Assembly (NCBI GenBank): GCA_030686995.1
Contig: CM060709.1
Coordinates: forward strand, 300,715,357-300,779,356
Direction: 5' to 3'
DNA from: Artemisia argyi
Taxonomy: Eukaryota; Streptophyta; Magnoliopsida; Asterales; Asteraceae
DNA length: 64,000 nucleotides
The notes under the pieces were generated by a model that searched no databases, had not been told where the DNA came from, and saw only the letters and a program-made list of their open reading frames with translations. Both the position numbers and the translations under genes were made by a program. Below are positions 1 through 10,339 of this stretch, one piece after another (position 1 is the first letter of the stretch; the number at the start of each line of letters is the position of its first letter).

Positions 1-2
1 TT

Positions 3-532
3 TTCAAACCCGATCCAAACCCTTACGGTGATTCATACAACCCCTCTTGGAAAAATCACCCAAACTTTAGGTGGAAACAAAACCAAAATACACCTCAAAA
101 TAATTCTTCCAGTCCACCTAATCGTTTTCAATCAAAGGTTCATCCTCAAACCATACTTTCAACAACAATCCTTCCAACAACTATGGTAGTACCAACAACT
201 TTGAAATATTGATGTACAAATTTATGGCATCTCAAGAAGCTCGTATGGCTAAGTTTGAATCCGAATTCAATCAACAACAAACGGAGATGACCAATAAAAT
301 TGACAACTTGTTGAAAGGTCTAAGCAACGAAGTGTTGACCACACCAAATAAGGACACTAGGAACACCAGTAGCGGAACCCAAATTAAGGACCCTTCATTG
401 TCCAAACATGTCCACTTTGTCAATGTTGTCACTATTAAGCCAATCGATAAAAATAGGGAAGAAGATGATAAAGATGAAGTTGGAATGGATAGTGAATCCA
501 AGAATACTATATCGATCTTAAATCACCCATAA
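3..532 (+). pseudogene. gag-like C-terminal region of element A (frameshifted)
   Basis: The first part, frame from base 3, reads an Asn/Pro/Trp-rich stretch (SYNPSWKNHPNFRW) and is open to about 212. The sequence then continues one frame over, from 122 to 532, with a Gln-rich helical segment (KFESEFNQQQTEMTNKID) followed by an acidic linker containing HVHFVNVVTIKPIDKN. The same two segments occur in A' at 63207-63686 and 62848-63210. In that family they sit between the gag domain and the protease-like domain. The upstream knuckle seen in A' is outside the window. Compared with A', the region just before 532 also lacks a stretch, so the acidic linker runs almost directly into the protease-like part. 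No ATG near 209 is a credible native start. Confidence 0.7.
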
Positions 533-1050
533 ATATTATGACTAAGACCCATTATAATTGGATAATGAAAAAGCAACTCGGACCTAGGATATTTTCCAAC
601 ACGGGTTGGATGAGTAACTTTGTAGGAAGAGTAAAGGGATTGCATGTTCTTGTAGGAAATTTCACATACGTTACTGACTTTGTGATTGTAGAGGATATTC
701 GTCCGGTAATAGATAGTTGCCTAGCTCAAGTAGTGCTTGGAAAGCCATTTGTTGAAGTCTCTAAAATGAACTATAACCCGTCCTTAGGGATAGTTAGGTT
801 CATGGAAGAAATCGATGAGATAGCCTACCAAATTCCGTATAAGATAGAGCAATACCGACTTTTATCGAACCTTGAGAAGGAGCATAAGCCAACAGTCTAC
901 TATAGGAATGATGAGGATAGACGTAGAGGAGTAGACCATGTAATGAATAAAATACTTGGCTTCTACAAAGAATGCTTGCAACTAGGTCCAAAATATAAGA
1001 CCAAACCAGAGGATGACCTAGAGACCGTGACCAACGATGGAGTCATGTAA
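505..1050 (+). pseudogene. Retroviral-type protease-like domain of element A
   Basis: The frame starting around 505 gives IDLKSPINIMTKTHYNWIMKK and continues to a stop at 1050. Conserved blocks shared with A' (52382-52936) are NFVGRVKGLHV, VGNFTYVTDFVIV, a GKPFVE box and GIVRF. The D-x-x-S-P-I-N-I-M start resembles the active-site strand of pepsin-like retroelement proteases in Asteraceae elements, but the usual DSGA or DTGA is not present, so activity is doubtful. The downstream half (EHKPTVYYRNDEDRRRGVDHV) is conserved between the copies but unrecognised. No pol follows. An ATG at 538 lies inside the conserved block and is unlikely to be the true start. Confidence 0.65.
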
Positions 1051-1962
1051 TAGACGTGACTTTGAGTCTAGCTACAAGACTCGTCAATAAAGAAAAACGC
1101 TTCTTGGGAGGCAACCCAAGCTTTTTATTTGTTTGTTTGTTTGCTTGTTTGTTTATTTGTTTTATTTGCTTCCGTATGTGTGTTCTTATTTCTATTGTTT
1201 ATAATTCATGTTTCAAATGAAATTGTGAAAATGCTTTATTTTGTTTTTAACTTCGTCTTAATTACATATAAAGGTATTTTGCAAAAGATAAGCGTAAGGG
1301 AAATCAAAATGCGCTTTCAAAAAACGAATTGAAAATGAACGATAACAATGAGATATAGACATACATATTAGTACTTGTTTGAGTCAAATGCTTGTATCGA
1401 GTCATAATGATATTTTGCAGGAATTCCAGGAATTAAGGTATAAGTTTTTCTAGAAATTTTCTGGAAACTCAGTATAAAATTTCTGTCAGATCAATTCTAA
1501 CGGCATCGGCAATTAAAGCCTGACGACGTCAGGTACAAATTTTCTGAAAAATTTTGCAACTTTTGTTTTTCTGCCGGAATTGTAAAGTGTTGTTAAATCC
1601 TTAAGTTATAAACTCCAGGAATCTGTAAACATTCATTCCACAAGCATTATATCTTTATTTGCTTTTTAGGATTTTATTTTTTATAGATTTTACCGCCGAT
1701 GGTACGCTAGGTTTTCTTGTTTGTCTTCTCAAGTTTAACAGGTTAATATGGACAAGAAGATGTACATGGATGGTCAAGTCTTTGAGCATCAAGTTTCAAG
1801 TTTTTGGATTTGCTTTAATCTTGAAGTTGTTAGATTCTCTTGGAGGAGGATTTAACCCTGTTACCTCATTATCCACACCAAAAAAATCAGGGGAGTATTT
1901 GTTTCATTCTTTCATTTTCTTTACTTTTACATCTTTAATTGAACATTGGGGACAATGTTCAG
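1051..1962 (+). other. 3' noncoding region of element A
   Basis: No gene is seen. The stretch opens with a TGGGAGGCAACCCA-type hairpin, then a T-rich run, a single TGACGACGTCA palindrome (1521-1531) and, just before 1962, the motif ATTGGGGACAATGTTC, which also occurs on the minus strand in A' at 51541-51556. After the B insertion the sequence goes on at 9975 with a purine-rich TGTAAGGGGG. ORFs here (for example 1659-1973) are not conserved in A'. Confidence 0.65.
1103..1120 (+). other. Conserved hairpin CTTGGG-AGGCAA-CCCAAG
   Basis: This is a perfect 6-bp inverted repeat with a short loop, about 50 bases after the protease-like stop codon. The same hairpin lies at the matching place in A' (52313-52328, minus strand). 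The core GGGAGGCAACCC is something I recall in many plant Athila/Tat-type elements downstream of the coding region, so selection on RNA structure is possible. Its function is not known to me. Confidence 0.6.
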
Positions 1963-2321
1963 TGTTGATATAAATAATTGACTAAAAACATTATTCATAT
2001 CTTTCGATATCTCTAAGTTTTGATAATAACAAAACGAAAGCTCATCAAACCAAAGGTTATAACGTAAACAAGTATTTAGTAGTAAATACCCACTTTCACC
2101 ATTTAATCACTTAAGGTATGAATAAACAAAGTGATTAGTGCATTATAAGATCAAAGGAAATCTTGTCTTAAGAACATAACATTTTATAAAATGTTTTTAA
2201 CATTTTATACATATTTGTAAATCATTTTTGGTATAGCTTTATTAAACCACAAAAATGTGATTTCAAATTTCCAACAAAAAAGGGCAAATTTTATCCAGAA
2301 AAACTTTTCAAACGTTCAGGA

Positions 2322-2430
2322 GGGCGGCCCCCTTAATTTTACTAGGCGGCCCCCTTAATCATTAAGGGGACCGGCCTATAATTAAGGGGACCGGCACGCT
2401 CCCAAACAGTATTTTCTGGCCCTATAAATA
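2322..2430 (+). promoter_or_regulatory. U3 palindrome array plus TATA box (B 5' LTR)
   Basis: Two forward units (GGCGGCCCCCTTAAT) are followed by two inverse units (ATTAAGGGGACCGGC), spaced roughly 20 bases apart, then TATAAATA at 2423-2430. The same arrangement is present at 8601-8709 in the 3' LTR and, with a different but related sequence, in the LTRs of element C. The layout suggests paired binding sites or an RNA/DNA hairpin acting in the LTR promoter. The TATA call rests on sequence and position only. Confidence 0.6.
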
Positions 2431-2845
2431 TTGGATCATTTCACATATTTTTCTCACCTTTTTGCACTAGAAACTTTCTGATCTAAACATCCATTTCCTT
2501 TCTCTAAAAATCCTTTGATCTTATATACTTTGATCTTTGTTTCAAAGTGATTCAAGCCTCAACATTCAAAGTGCAAAGAGAAGAATACTTCTATTAGAAG
2601 TATTACAACTTAGTATCATCTTGCTATCTAAGTTTCTTGTTTATATTTTCTTGTAAATCTTTCATTCTTTGGTGAATAAGGTGTATGTATTAGTTAGCTA
2701 GATTTAGTTGAAGAATCTAGAATTGTTGTAAGTGTAAAGTGGAACTTGAAGTGAAGAAGAAGGGTTAGATAGTATTGGTGATAGGAGATTGTAGCAATAG
2801 GGACTTGTTGTGAAGATATTGAGGGTTCCAAGTGAAGAAGACTAG

Positions 2846-3070
2846 AAGACATTAGTAGATTGAAGTTGTGAAGACATTAGTGACTTGAAGGTGTCAAGAC
2901 ATTAGTGGCTTAAAGGTGTGAAGACATTAGTGACTTGAAGGTGTCAAGACATTAGTGGCTTAAAGGTGTGAAGACATTAGTGACTTGAAGGTGTCAAGAC
3001 ATTAGTGCCTTAAAGGTGTGAAGACATTAGTGACTTGAAGGTGTCAAGACATTAGTGCCTTGAAAGTGTG
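2846..3070 (+). repeat. 25-bp minisatellite in B 5' LTR
   Basis: Nine units of the type AAGACATTAGTGACTTGAAG... occur, with two alternating variants that make a 50-bp higher-order dimer. The matching block in the 3' LTR (9125-9299) has seven units. The loss or gain of one dimer accounts for the whole length difference between the two LTRs. Confidence 0.9.
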
Positions 3071-3742
3071 AAGATACTTGTGGTGTGAAGAAGTATTGAA
3101 GTAGTGCAAAGGTGTGAAGAAGAAGTGGTGTGATATTTGGTGTGAGATTGGTTCTAGCTACAATTAGAACTCGACATCTTGCTTTGTGTCATTAATTGGT
3201 GTAAGCTTTTGGTGTGTACGGTTTTCTCCGCCATAAGGGAGGTTATTGACTTAGTGAAGAAAACTTTCGAGTTCGGTGCTCGGGGAGTGGAGTAGGGCAA
3301 GGAAGGTGTCCTTGTAGCCGAACCACTATAAATCCTTTGTCTCTCGGTTTGATCTTTCCATCTCTCACTCTTTGCTTGCTTACTTACTAGCTTGTCATAT
3401 AGTGTTAATATTGTGTGTTGTGCATATATTTATTTTACATAAAGATCAAACTAGGTTCCATTTAAAACATTAATTATACTTTAGTAAAATATAAGTATAA
3501 ACAATTACTAAGACACATATATCTATATTAGTACAAACTTGTAATTAAGTGAGATATATGAAATTATAATTTCTATTCAACACTTTAAATAAGTAGTGTA
3601 TATATGATATATGTGAATTAGTTTGTATCTATACTTTAGCTTCAAAGGTTTTTACAATTACCATCAATTCTTTGAAAAGCAAATTCTTATTAAACGAAAA
3701 AGACGCAAAACTATTCAACCCCCCCTTCTAGTTTTCCACAAT

Positions 3743-3756
3743 TGGTATCAGGAGCC
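3743..3756 (+). other. Primer binding site of element B (tRNA-iMet type)
   Basis: TGGTATCAGGAGCC begins two bases after the LTR end. It matches the common plant PBS TGGTATCAGAGC for initiator methionine tRNA with one extra G. Confidence 0.85.
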
Positions 3757-3808
3757 ACGTCTAGCAAGATTTTTAAAATAGATTGTATTTTAAAACTTGT
3801 AACGATCT

Positions 3809-4933
3809 ATGGAATTTGAAAAATATTTAGAAGGGGAATTTATGCAACAACCACCATTATTTGAAAATGATCATTTTCTTAAATGGAAAAACAAATTTGA
3901 AAATTATGTGAAATCAATAGATCTTGATCTTTGGCATATCATTTCAATTGGTGATCTTAAACCAACCAAAATGGATTTTGAAAATCAATATAATAACCTT
4001 CAAACCAAATTTGATAAAAACACTAAAGCCAAATTACTTATTTTCAAAACTCTACCAAGAGTTGAATATGAAAGATTATTTCCTTATAAAACGGCAAATG
4101 ATATTTGGAAATATCTTTTAAAATTTCACCAAGAAAAATGTAAAACCAAAGATGATAAGCTTGATATTGCACATGAAATAGTTACTCTAGAAAACTTAAT
4201 AGATAAATATCTAGTTGAAATAAACACATATACTACTAGTTCAAATATGGTCATTGAAGGTACCAATAACGAAGAACACATGTGTCAAATCCGAAGAAAG
4301 AATGTCAATAAACCATGGTGCAACAAGGACGATGAAGATGACGTAGATATGGCTTACATGAATTTTCTTACTAATGCAAATACAAGTAGTGACGGCAAGG
4401 ATTGCATGCTCCAAGATCCAAGCAATACTTTAAACAAAACATGGAGCGACATGAACAACAGAATTGATCACCGTAGAGCATGTGAAGATTGTACAACTAC
4501 AAATAAGGTACAATCCAAAACCAAACATTTTTTCTATGATCAATTTATATTAGAATTTTCAAAACTTGAAAACAATTTCAAGCACTTTTGCAACATTGAA
4601 TCAAAAACTGTTTTTAAAAATAAATCTTCAACATCCGTTGAAAATAACTTTGAAAAAGAAATAATTTTAGAAGATAAAATGTCTAGACTTGAAAGTAATA
4701 TTGAAATTGATCTTGAATGTAAAAATTGTCAAGACTACAAACATGAAATTAAAATTGAAAAAGAAAAAGCAAAAATATTGGATAAATTTGAAAATTGTTC
4801 TAAATTTTTAAAATATCTACTTAACATTCAAAAGTCATTTTATGATAAAACCGGCTTAGGATTTACTGAAGATGATTACTCAACAAATACATCAAAACAA
4901 ATAAAATTTGTTAAACCTAGTGGAAAAATTTAG
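3809..4933 (+). CDS. gag protein of element B (copia type, 374 aa)
   Basis: This is the capsid-type protein of a Ty1/copia element, expected to coat element RNA in cytoplasmic particles. Residues 1-130 match the UBN2/DUF4219 type of copia gag: a W-x-x-KFENYVKSIDLDLWHII block, then LPRVEYERLFPYKTANDIW. The middle is acidic and Asn/Lys rich. The C-terminal third is predicted coiled coil and ends with QKSFYDKTGLGF (about 341-352), a motif usually found between gag and protease. No CCHC zinc knuckle is seen; the isolated CEDC and CKNC pairs do not form one. The ATG is the first after the PBS, 52 bases downstream. The frame is fully open, unlike its relative in C (16340-16758), which argues that gag has been kept functional in B. 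Confidence 0.85.
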   Translation: MEFEKYLEGEFMQQPPLFENDHFLKWKNKFENYVKSIDLDLWHIISIGDLKPTKMDFENQYNNLQTKFDKNTKAKLLIFKTLPRVEYERLFPYKTANDIWKYLLKFHQEKCKTKDDKLDIAHEIVTLENLIDKYLVEINTYTTSSNMVIEGTNNEEHMCQIRRKNVNKPWCNKDDEDDVDMAYMNFLTNANTSSDGKDCMLQDPSNTLNKTWSDMNNRIDHRRACEDCTTTNKVQSKTKHFFYDQFILEFSKLENNFKHFCNIESKTVFKNKSSTSVENNFEKEIILEDKMSRLESNIEIDLECKNCQDYKHEIKIEKEKAKILDKFENCSKFLKYLLNIQKSFYDKTGLGFTEDDYSTNTSKQIKFVKPSGKI

Positions 4934-6660
<1,727 letters not shown>

Positions 6661-6877
6661 GGCGGCCCCCTTAATTATATAAGGCGGCCCCCTTAATGAT
6701 TAAGGGGACCGGCCCCTAATTAAGGGGACCGGCCATCTGATGGTCGAGGATACTGTTTTCTTTATCACTTTTTGACCCATTTCAGCCTATACTTCCCAAA
6801 ACTCACAAACATATTTTGTCCAATGCTATCCCTCAAAATTTGCCTTCCTTCTCAACATCTCTCATACACTATAAATA
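6661..6877 (+). promoter_or_regulatory. Internal copy of the palindrome array with a TATA box (element B)
   Basis: Positions 6661-6734 repeat the LTR array in the same order: two GGCGGCCCCCTTAAT-type units, then two TTAAGGGGACCGGCC-type units. A TATAAATA lies downstream at 6870-6877, preceded by ACAC, with in-frame ATGs at 6895 and 6913 of the accessory ORF. This mirrors the U3 promoter and suggests a separate internal promoter for the accessory gene. Transcription data would be needed to confirm it. Confidence 0.5.
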
Positions 6878-6912
6878 CCCTTATCCCATCATTAATGCCA
6901 TCACACTCAAAC

Positions 6913-7743
6913 ATGTCATCTCCCAACAACCAAAAACCTAAGGTTTCAAGAACCGCACGGATCTCCGTCAAACCCGTTTGGAGGAGGAAACTTGATTCTT
7001 GTCATAACTCAAGTGATGTTGTTCCAAGTCAACAAATTACCAAACCTCAAACCCACAATAATGATTCATCTCACAACCTATCACCCACTCATTCCCTCAT
7101 TCATGCTTCCTCTTATGATGAGCATGCTCAATCCCAAAACAATAATCCCAATTTCTCAATCAACACTTCTCATGTTGCTCATTCAAAAAAAACACCATCA
7201 ACTCATGAAACATCTCTTCCACCCATATCATGTTTTCATGATTACCCAAGCTCAATCATGTCTCCACCACCAAGAGTACCACCACCACATCCTACAACTT
7301 CACATGACTCTCCTATGTTGCAAGTTCAATCTTTCACCCAAGACAACTATCAAGCTCCACCAACATCACCTTCCTCCGAACACTTAAAGTTCGTTGAGGA
7401 GCTAAAAGAGGCTCATGAGCTTAGTGCTCTTTTAGCATTACATCTTGCACAACGCAATTTGGATCCACCACAATCAAGCTCACCATTATCACCACATAAC
7501 AACAACCAAATTGAGAAGCATGTTAACAATTGCCCTTGTTGCATCTTCCTTCAACAACAAACCATTGCCTTGAATGAGCACTTCACTTGGATTGAGTATC
7601 TTCTTACTAGATCTCAACAAACACCATCACTTGAACAACATCAACACCCTCAACCAACAAACCCAACTTCAAATCCACCACCTACAAGTTCCACATCTCC
7701 AAGCTCACCAACATCCATGAAACCAAAATTTTATCTCCACTAA
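6913..7743 (+). CDS. Accessory ORF2 of element B, Pro/Ser/His-rich protein
   Basis: The function is unknown. The open frame extends back to 6772, but the ATGs at 6895 and 6913 lie just after a TATA box, so I prefer a start at 6913 (MSSPNNQKPKVSRTARISV). The N-terminus is basic (KPVWRRK), the middle is low-complexity Ser/Pro/His/Asn, and a C-terminal motif CPCC about 70 residues from the end is followed by HFTWIEYLL. Element C carries a broken homologue (12597-13310) with CACC and HIEYLI in the same place. The position between gag and the 3' PPT is where SIRE elements carry an env-like ORF, but I see no signal peptide or membrane segment. Conservation in two pol-less relatives suggests a role in the element's life cycle. 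Confidence 0.55.
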   Translation: MSSPNNQKPKVSRTARISVKPVWRRKLDSCHNSSDVVPSQQITKPQTHNNDSSHNLSPTHSLIHASSYDEHAQSQNNNPNFSINTSHVAHSKKTPSTHETSLPPISCFHDYPSSIMSPPPRVPPPHPTTSHDSPMLQVQSFTQDNYQAPPTSPSSEHLKFVEELKEAHELSALLALHLAQRNLDPPQSSSPLSPHNNNQIEKHVNNCPCCIFLQQQTIALNEHFTWIEYLLTRSQQTPSLEQHQHPQPTNPTSNPPPTSSTSPSSPTSMKPKFYLH

Positions 7744-8241
7744 TCCACTAAGCATTTTTATATGCTTATATTTTTCATTTTCAAATAAAACCTTTCAACC
7801 ATTTTGGGATTCAAGAAAGTTTGGTGACACTCCTTGTTAGCACAATAGGATGCTATACTTAATCTTAGTATTCTATAGTTATGGCTTTTGTAACAATGAT
7901 TATTGGTTGACATAATCATCTTCTATCAATGAATGACTTAATATGTATTCCTTATTATCTTTTGCCATGCTTATTACTTGTTGGTATTATGATATATGAG
8001 TTTGCTTTTGCTATGCTTGCGCTTCTAATATTTTTCTTGCAAGAATTCCATAACTAGAACCCTTGGTGCCCTCAAATGAGGGGGAGCATACATCAAGGGG
8101 GAGCCTTTACCTTATCGGCTTAAACCTTTTTGATTCTACAAAAAGGGGGAGAAGTGAATATAAACTCACTAAATACTTGTCTAAAAATTAATTTTTAGAT
8201 TTAATGAGTTTAGGTTTTGTAATCATCAAAAAGGGGGAGAT
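7744..8241 (+). other. 3' untranslated region and polypurine tracts of element B
   Basis: No gene is seen. There are GGGGGAG tracts near 8080, 8097 and 8145, and the tract AAAAAGGGGGAGA at 8229-8240 abuts the 3' LTR and is the primer for plus-strand synthesis. Repeated purine tracts upstream of the true PPT are characteristic of SIRE-type copia elements. Confidence 0.75.
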
Positions 8242-9969
8242 TGTTGATATAAATAATTGACTAAAAACATTATTCATATCTTTCGATATCTCTAAGTTTT
8301 GATAATAACAAAACGAAAACCCATCAAACCAAAGGTTATGACGTAAACAAGTATTTAGTAGTAAATACTCACTTTCACCATTTAATCACTTAAGGTATGA
8401 ATAAACAAAGTGATTAGTGCATTATAAGATCAAAGGAAATCTTGTCTTAAGAACATAACATTTTATAAAATGTTTTTAACATTTTATACATATTTGTAAA
8501 TCATTTTTGGTATAGCTTTATTAAACCACAAAAATGTGATTTCAAATTTCCAACCAAAAAGGGCAAATTTTATCCAGAAAAAGTTTTCAAACGTTCAGGA
8601 GGGCGGCCCCCTTAATTTTACTAGGCGGCCCCCTTAATCATTAAGGGGACCGGCCTATAATTAAGGGGACCGGCACGCTCCCGAACAGTATTTTCTGGCC
8701 CTATAAATATTGGATCATTTCACATATTTTTCTCACCTTTTTGCACTAGAAACTTTCTGATCTAAACATCCATTTCCTTTCTCTAAAAATCCTTTGATCT
8801 TATATACTTTGATCTTTGTTTCAAAGTGATTCAAGCCTCAACATTCAAAGTGCAAAGAGAAGAATACTTCTATTAGAAGTATTACAACTTAGTATCATCT
8901 TGCTATCTAAGTTGCTTGTTTATATTTTCTTGTAAATCTTTCATTCTTTGGTGAATAAGGTGTATGTATTAGTTAGCTAGATTTAGTTGAAGAATCTAGA
9001 ATTGTTGTAAGTGTAAAGTGGAACTTGAAGTGAAGAAGAAGGGTTAGATAGTATTGGTGATAGGAGATTGTAGCAATAGGGACTTGTTGTGAAGATATTG
9101 AGGGTTCCAAGTGAAGAAGACTAGAAGACATTAGTAGATTGAAGTTGTGAAGACATTAGTGACTTGAAGGTGTCAAGACATTAGTGGCTTAAAGGTGTGA
9201 AGACATTAGTGACTTGAAGGTGTCAAGACATTAGTGGCTTAAAGGTGTGAAGACATTAGTGACTTGAAGGTGTCAAGACATTAGTGCCTTGAAGGTGTAA
9301 AGATACTTGTGGTTTGAAGAAGTATTGAAGTAGTGCAAAGGTGTGAAGAAGAAGTGGTGTGATATTTGGTGTGAGATTGGTTCTAGCTACGATTAGAACT
9401 CGACATGTTGCTTTGTGTCGTTAATGGGTGTAAGCTTTTGGTGTGTATGGTTTTCTCCGCCATAAGGGAGGTTATTGACTTAGTGAAGAAAACTCTCGAG
9501 TTTGGTGCTCGGGGAGTGGAGTAGGGCAAGGAAGGTGTCCTTGTAGCCGAACCACTATAAATCCTTTGTCTCTCGGTTTGATCTTTCCATCTCTCACTCT
9601 TTGCTTGCTTACTTACTAGCTTGTCATATAGTGTTAATATTGTGTGTTGTGCATATATTCATTTTACATAAAGATCAAACTAGGTTCCATTTAAAACATT
9701 AATTATACTTTAGTAAAATATAACTATAAACAATTACTAAGACACATATATCTATATTAGTACAAACTTGTAATTAAGTGAGATATATGAAATTATAATT
9801 TCTATTCAACACTTTAAATAAGTAGTGTATATATGATATATGTGAATTAGTTTGTATCTATACTTTAGCTTCAAAGGTTTTTACAATTACCATCAATTCT
9901 TTGAAAAGCAAATTCTTATTAAACGAAAAAGACGCAAAACTATTCAACCCCCCCTTCTAGTTTTCCACA
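8242..9969 (+). repeat. Element B 3' LTR
   Basis: The LTR is 1728 bp with the same ends as the 5' LTR. The palindrome array is at 8601-8674, TATAAATA at 8702-8709 and the minisatellite at 9125-9299 (seven units). Few substitutions separate it from the 5' copy. The TTCAG duplication follows at 9970-9974. The ORF 9852-10172 crosses the LTR/A junction and is not a gene. Confidence 0.9.
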
Positions 9970-9974
9970 TTCAG

Positions 9975-10339
9975 CTTAAGTGTAAGGGGGTAAATGAAGA
10001 TACCTTAGAGAATACCATGACACTTGATTTTTGTTTGTTTAATAGTAAATGTGTAATAAAACTGAGAGAAATATTTGTTAGGACAATTTTAGCACCAAAT
10101 TTAAAATTTTTTGCAACATATAGGATTGAAACTTTAGTCTTAATAAGCGTCTCATGGATAGTTGTTATATGACTAGCACGAAAACCGTACCACTAAAAAA
10201 ATTTATGAATAAGGTAGTGACCATCCGGGTGTTAGATTAAGTGACTAACGTATGAGTGATCTAGTATATGACTTGGTGACCATCCGTTATGTAAATAACG
10301 CGCCAGCGATCCAAGAAGTGCATTAGTGACCATCCGTTA
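9975..10339 (+). mobile_element. Element A, piece 2
   Basis: This continues element A between the insertions of B and C. It matches A' in reverse orientation at about 21540-21711 (for example TGTAAGGGGGTAAATGA and GTGTAATAAAACT), which proves the continuity. It holds no coding sequence. The last five bases, CGTTA (10335-10339), are duplicated after C at 18318-18322. Confidence 0.8.

Larger units (their letters stand above)
1..1962 (+). mobile_element. Element A, piece 1 (Athila-like LTR retrotransposon, 3' half)
   Basis: This piece holds the end of a gag-like reading frame, a protease-like frame and the long 3' noncoding part of an LTR element read on the + strand. It stops at 1962, where element B was inserted. 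The last five bases (TTCAG, 1958-1962) are repeated after B at 9970-9974, and A resumes there. The order and sequence match A' on the opposite strand (51539-53031 and 62796-64000), so A and A' are one family. No reverse transcriptase or integrase is visible in either copy. Its 5' part lies outside the window. Confidence 0.8.
1963..3740 (+). repeat. Element B 5' LTR
   Basis: The LTR is 1778 bp with TG...CA ends. U3 carries a four-part GC-rich palindrome array (2322-2395) just upstream of TATAAATA (2423-2430), which puts the likely RNA start near 2455. A 25-bp minisatellite lies at 2846-3070. The end (TTCAACCCCCCCTTCTAG) is shared with element C. It is 50 bp longer than the 3' LTR, exactly two minisatellite units. 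Confidence 0.9.

Noticed and set aside
2846..3070. CRISPR-like direct repeats
   Set aside because: The 25-bp units abut with no unique spacers, lie inside an LTR and are duplicated in the partner LTR; this is a minisatellite.
6772..6912. Upstream extension of B ORF2 to the ATG at 6772
   Set aside because: This part precedes the TATA box, reads like noncoding sequence and has no match in C ORF2; starts at 6895 or 6913 fit better.
9852..10172. 106-aa ORF
   Set aside because: It runs from the B LTR across the target duplication into element A; a chance fusion.
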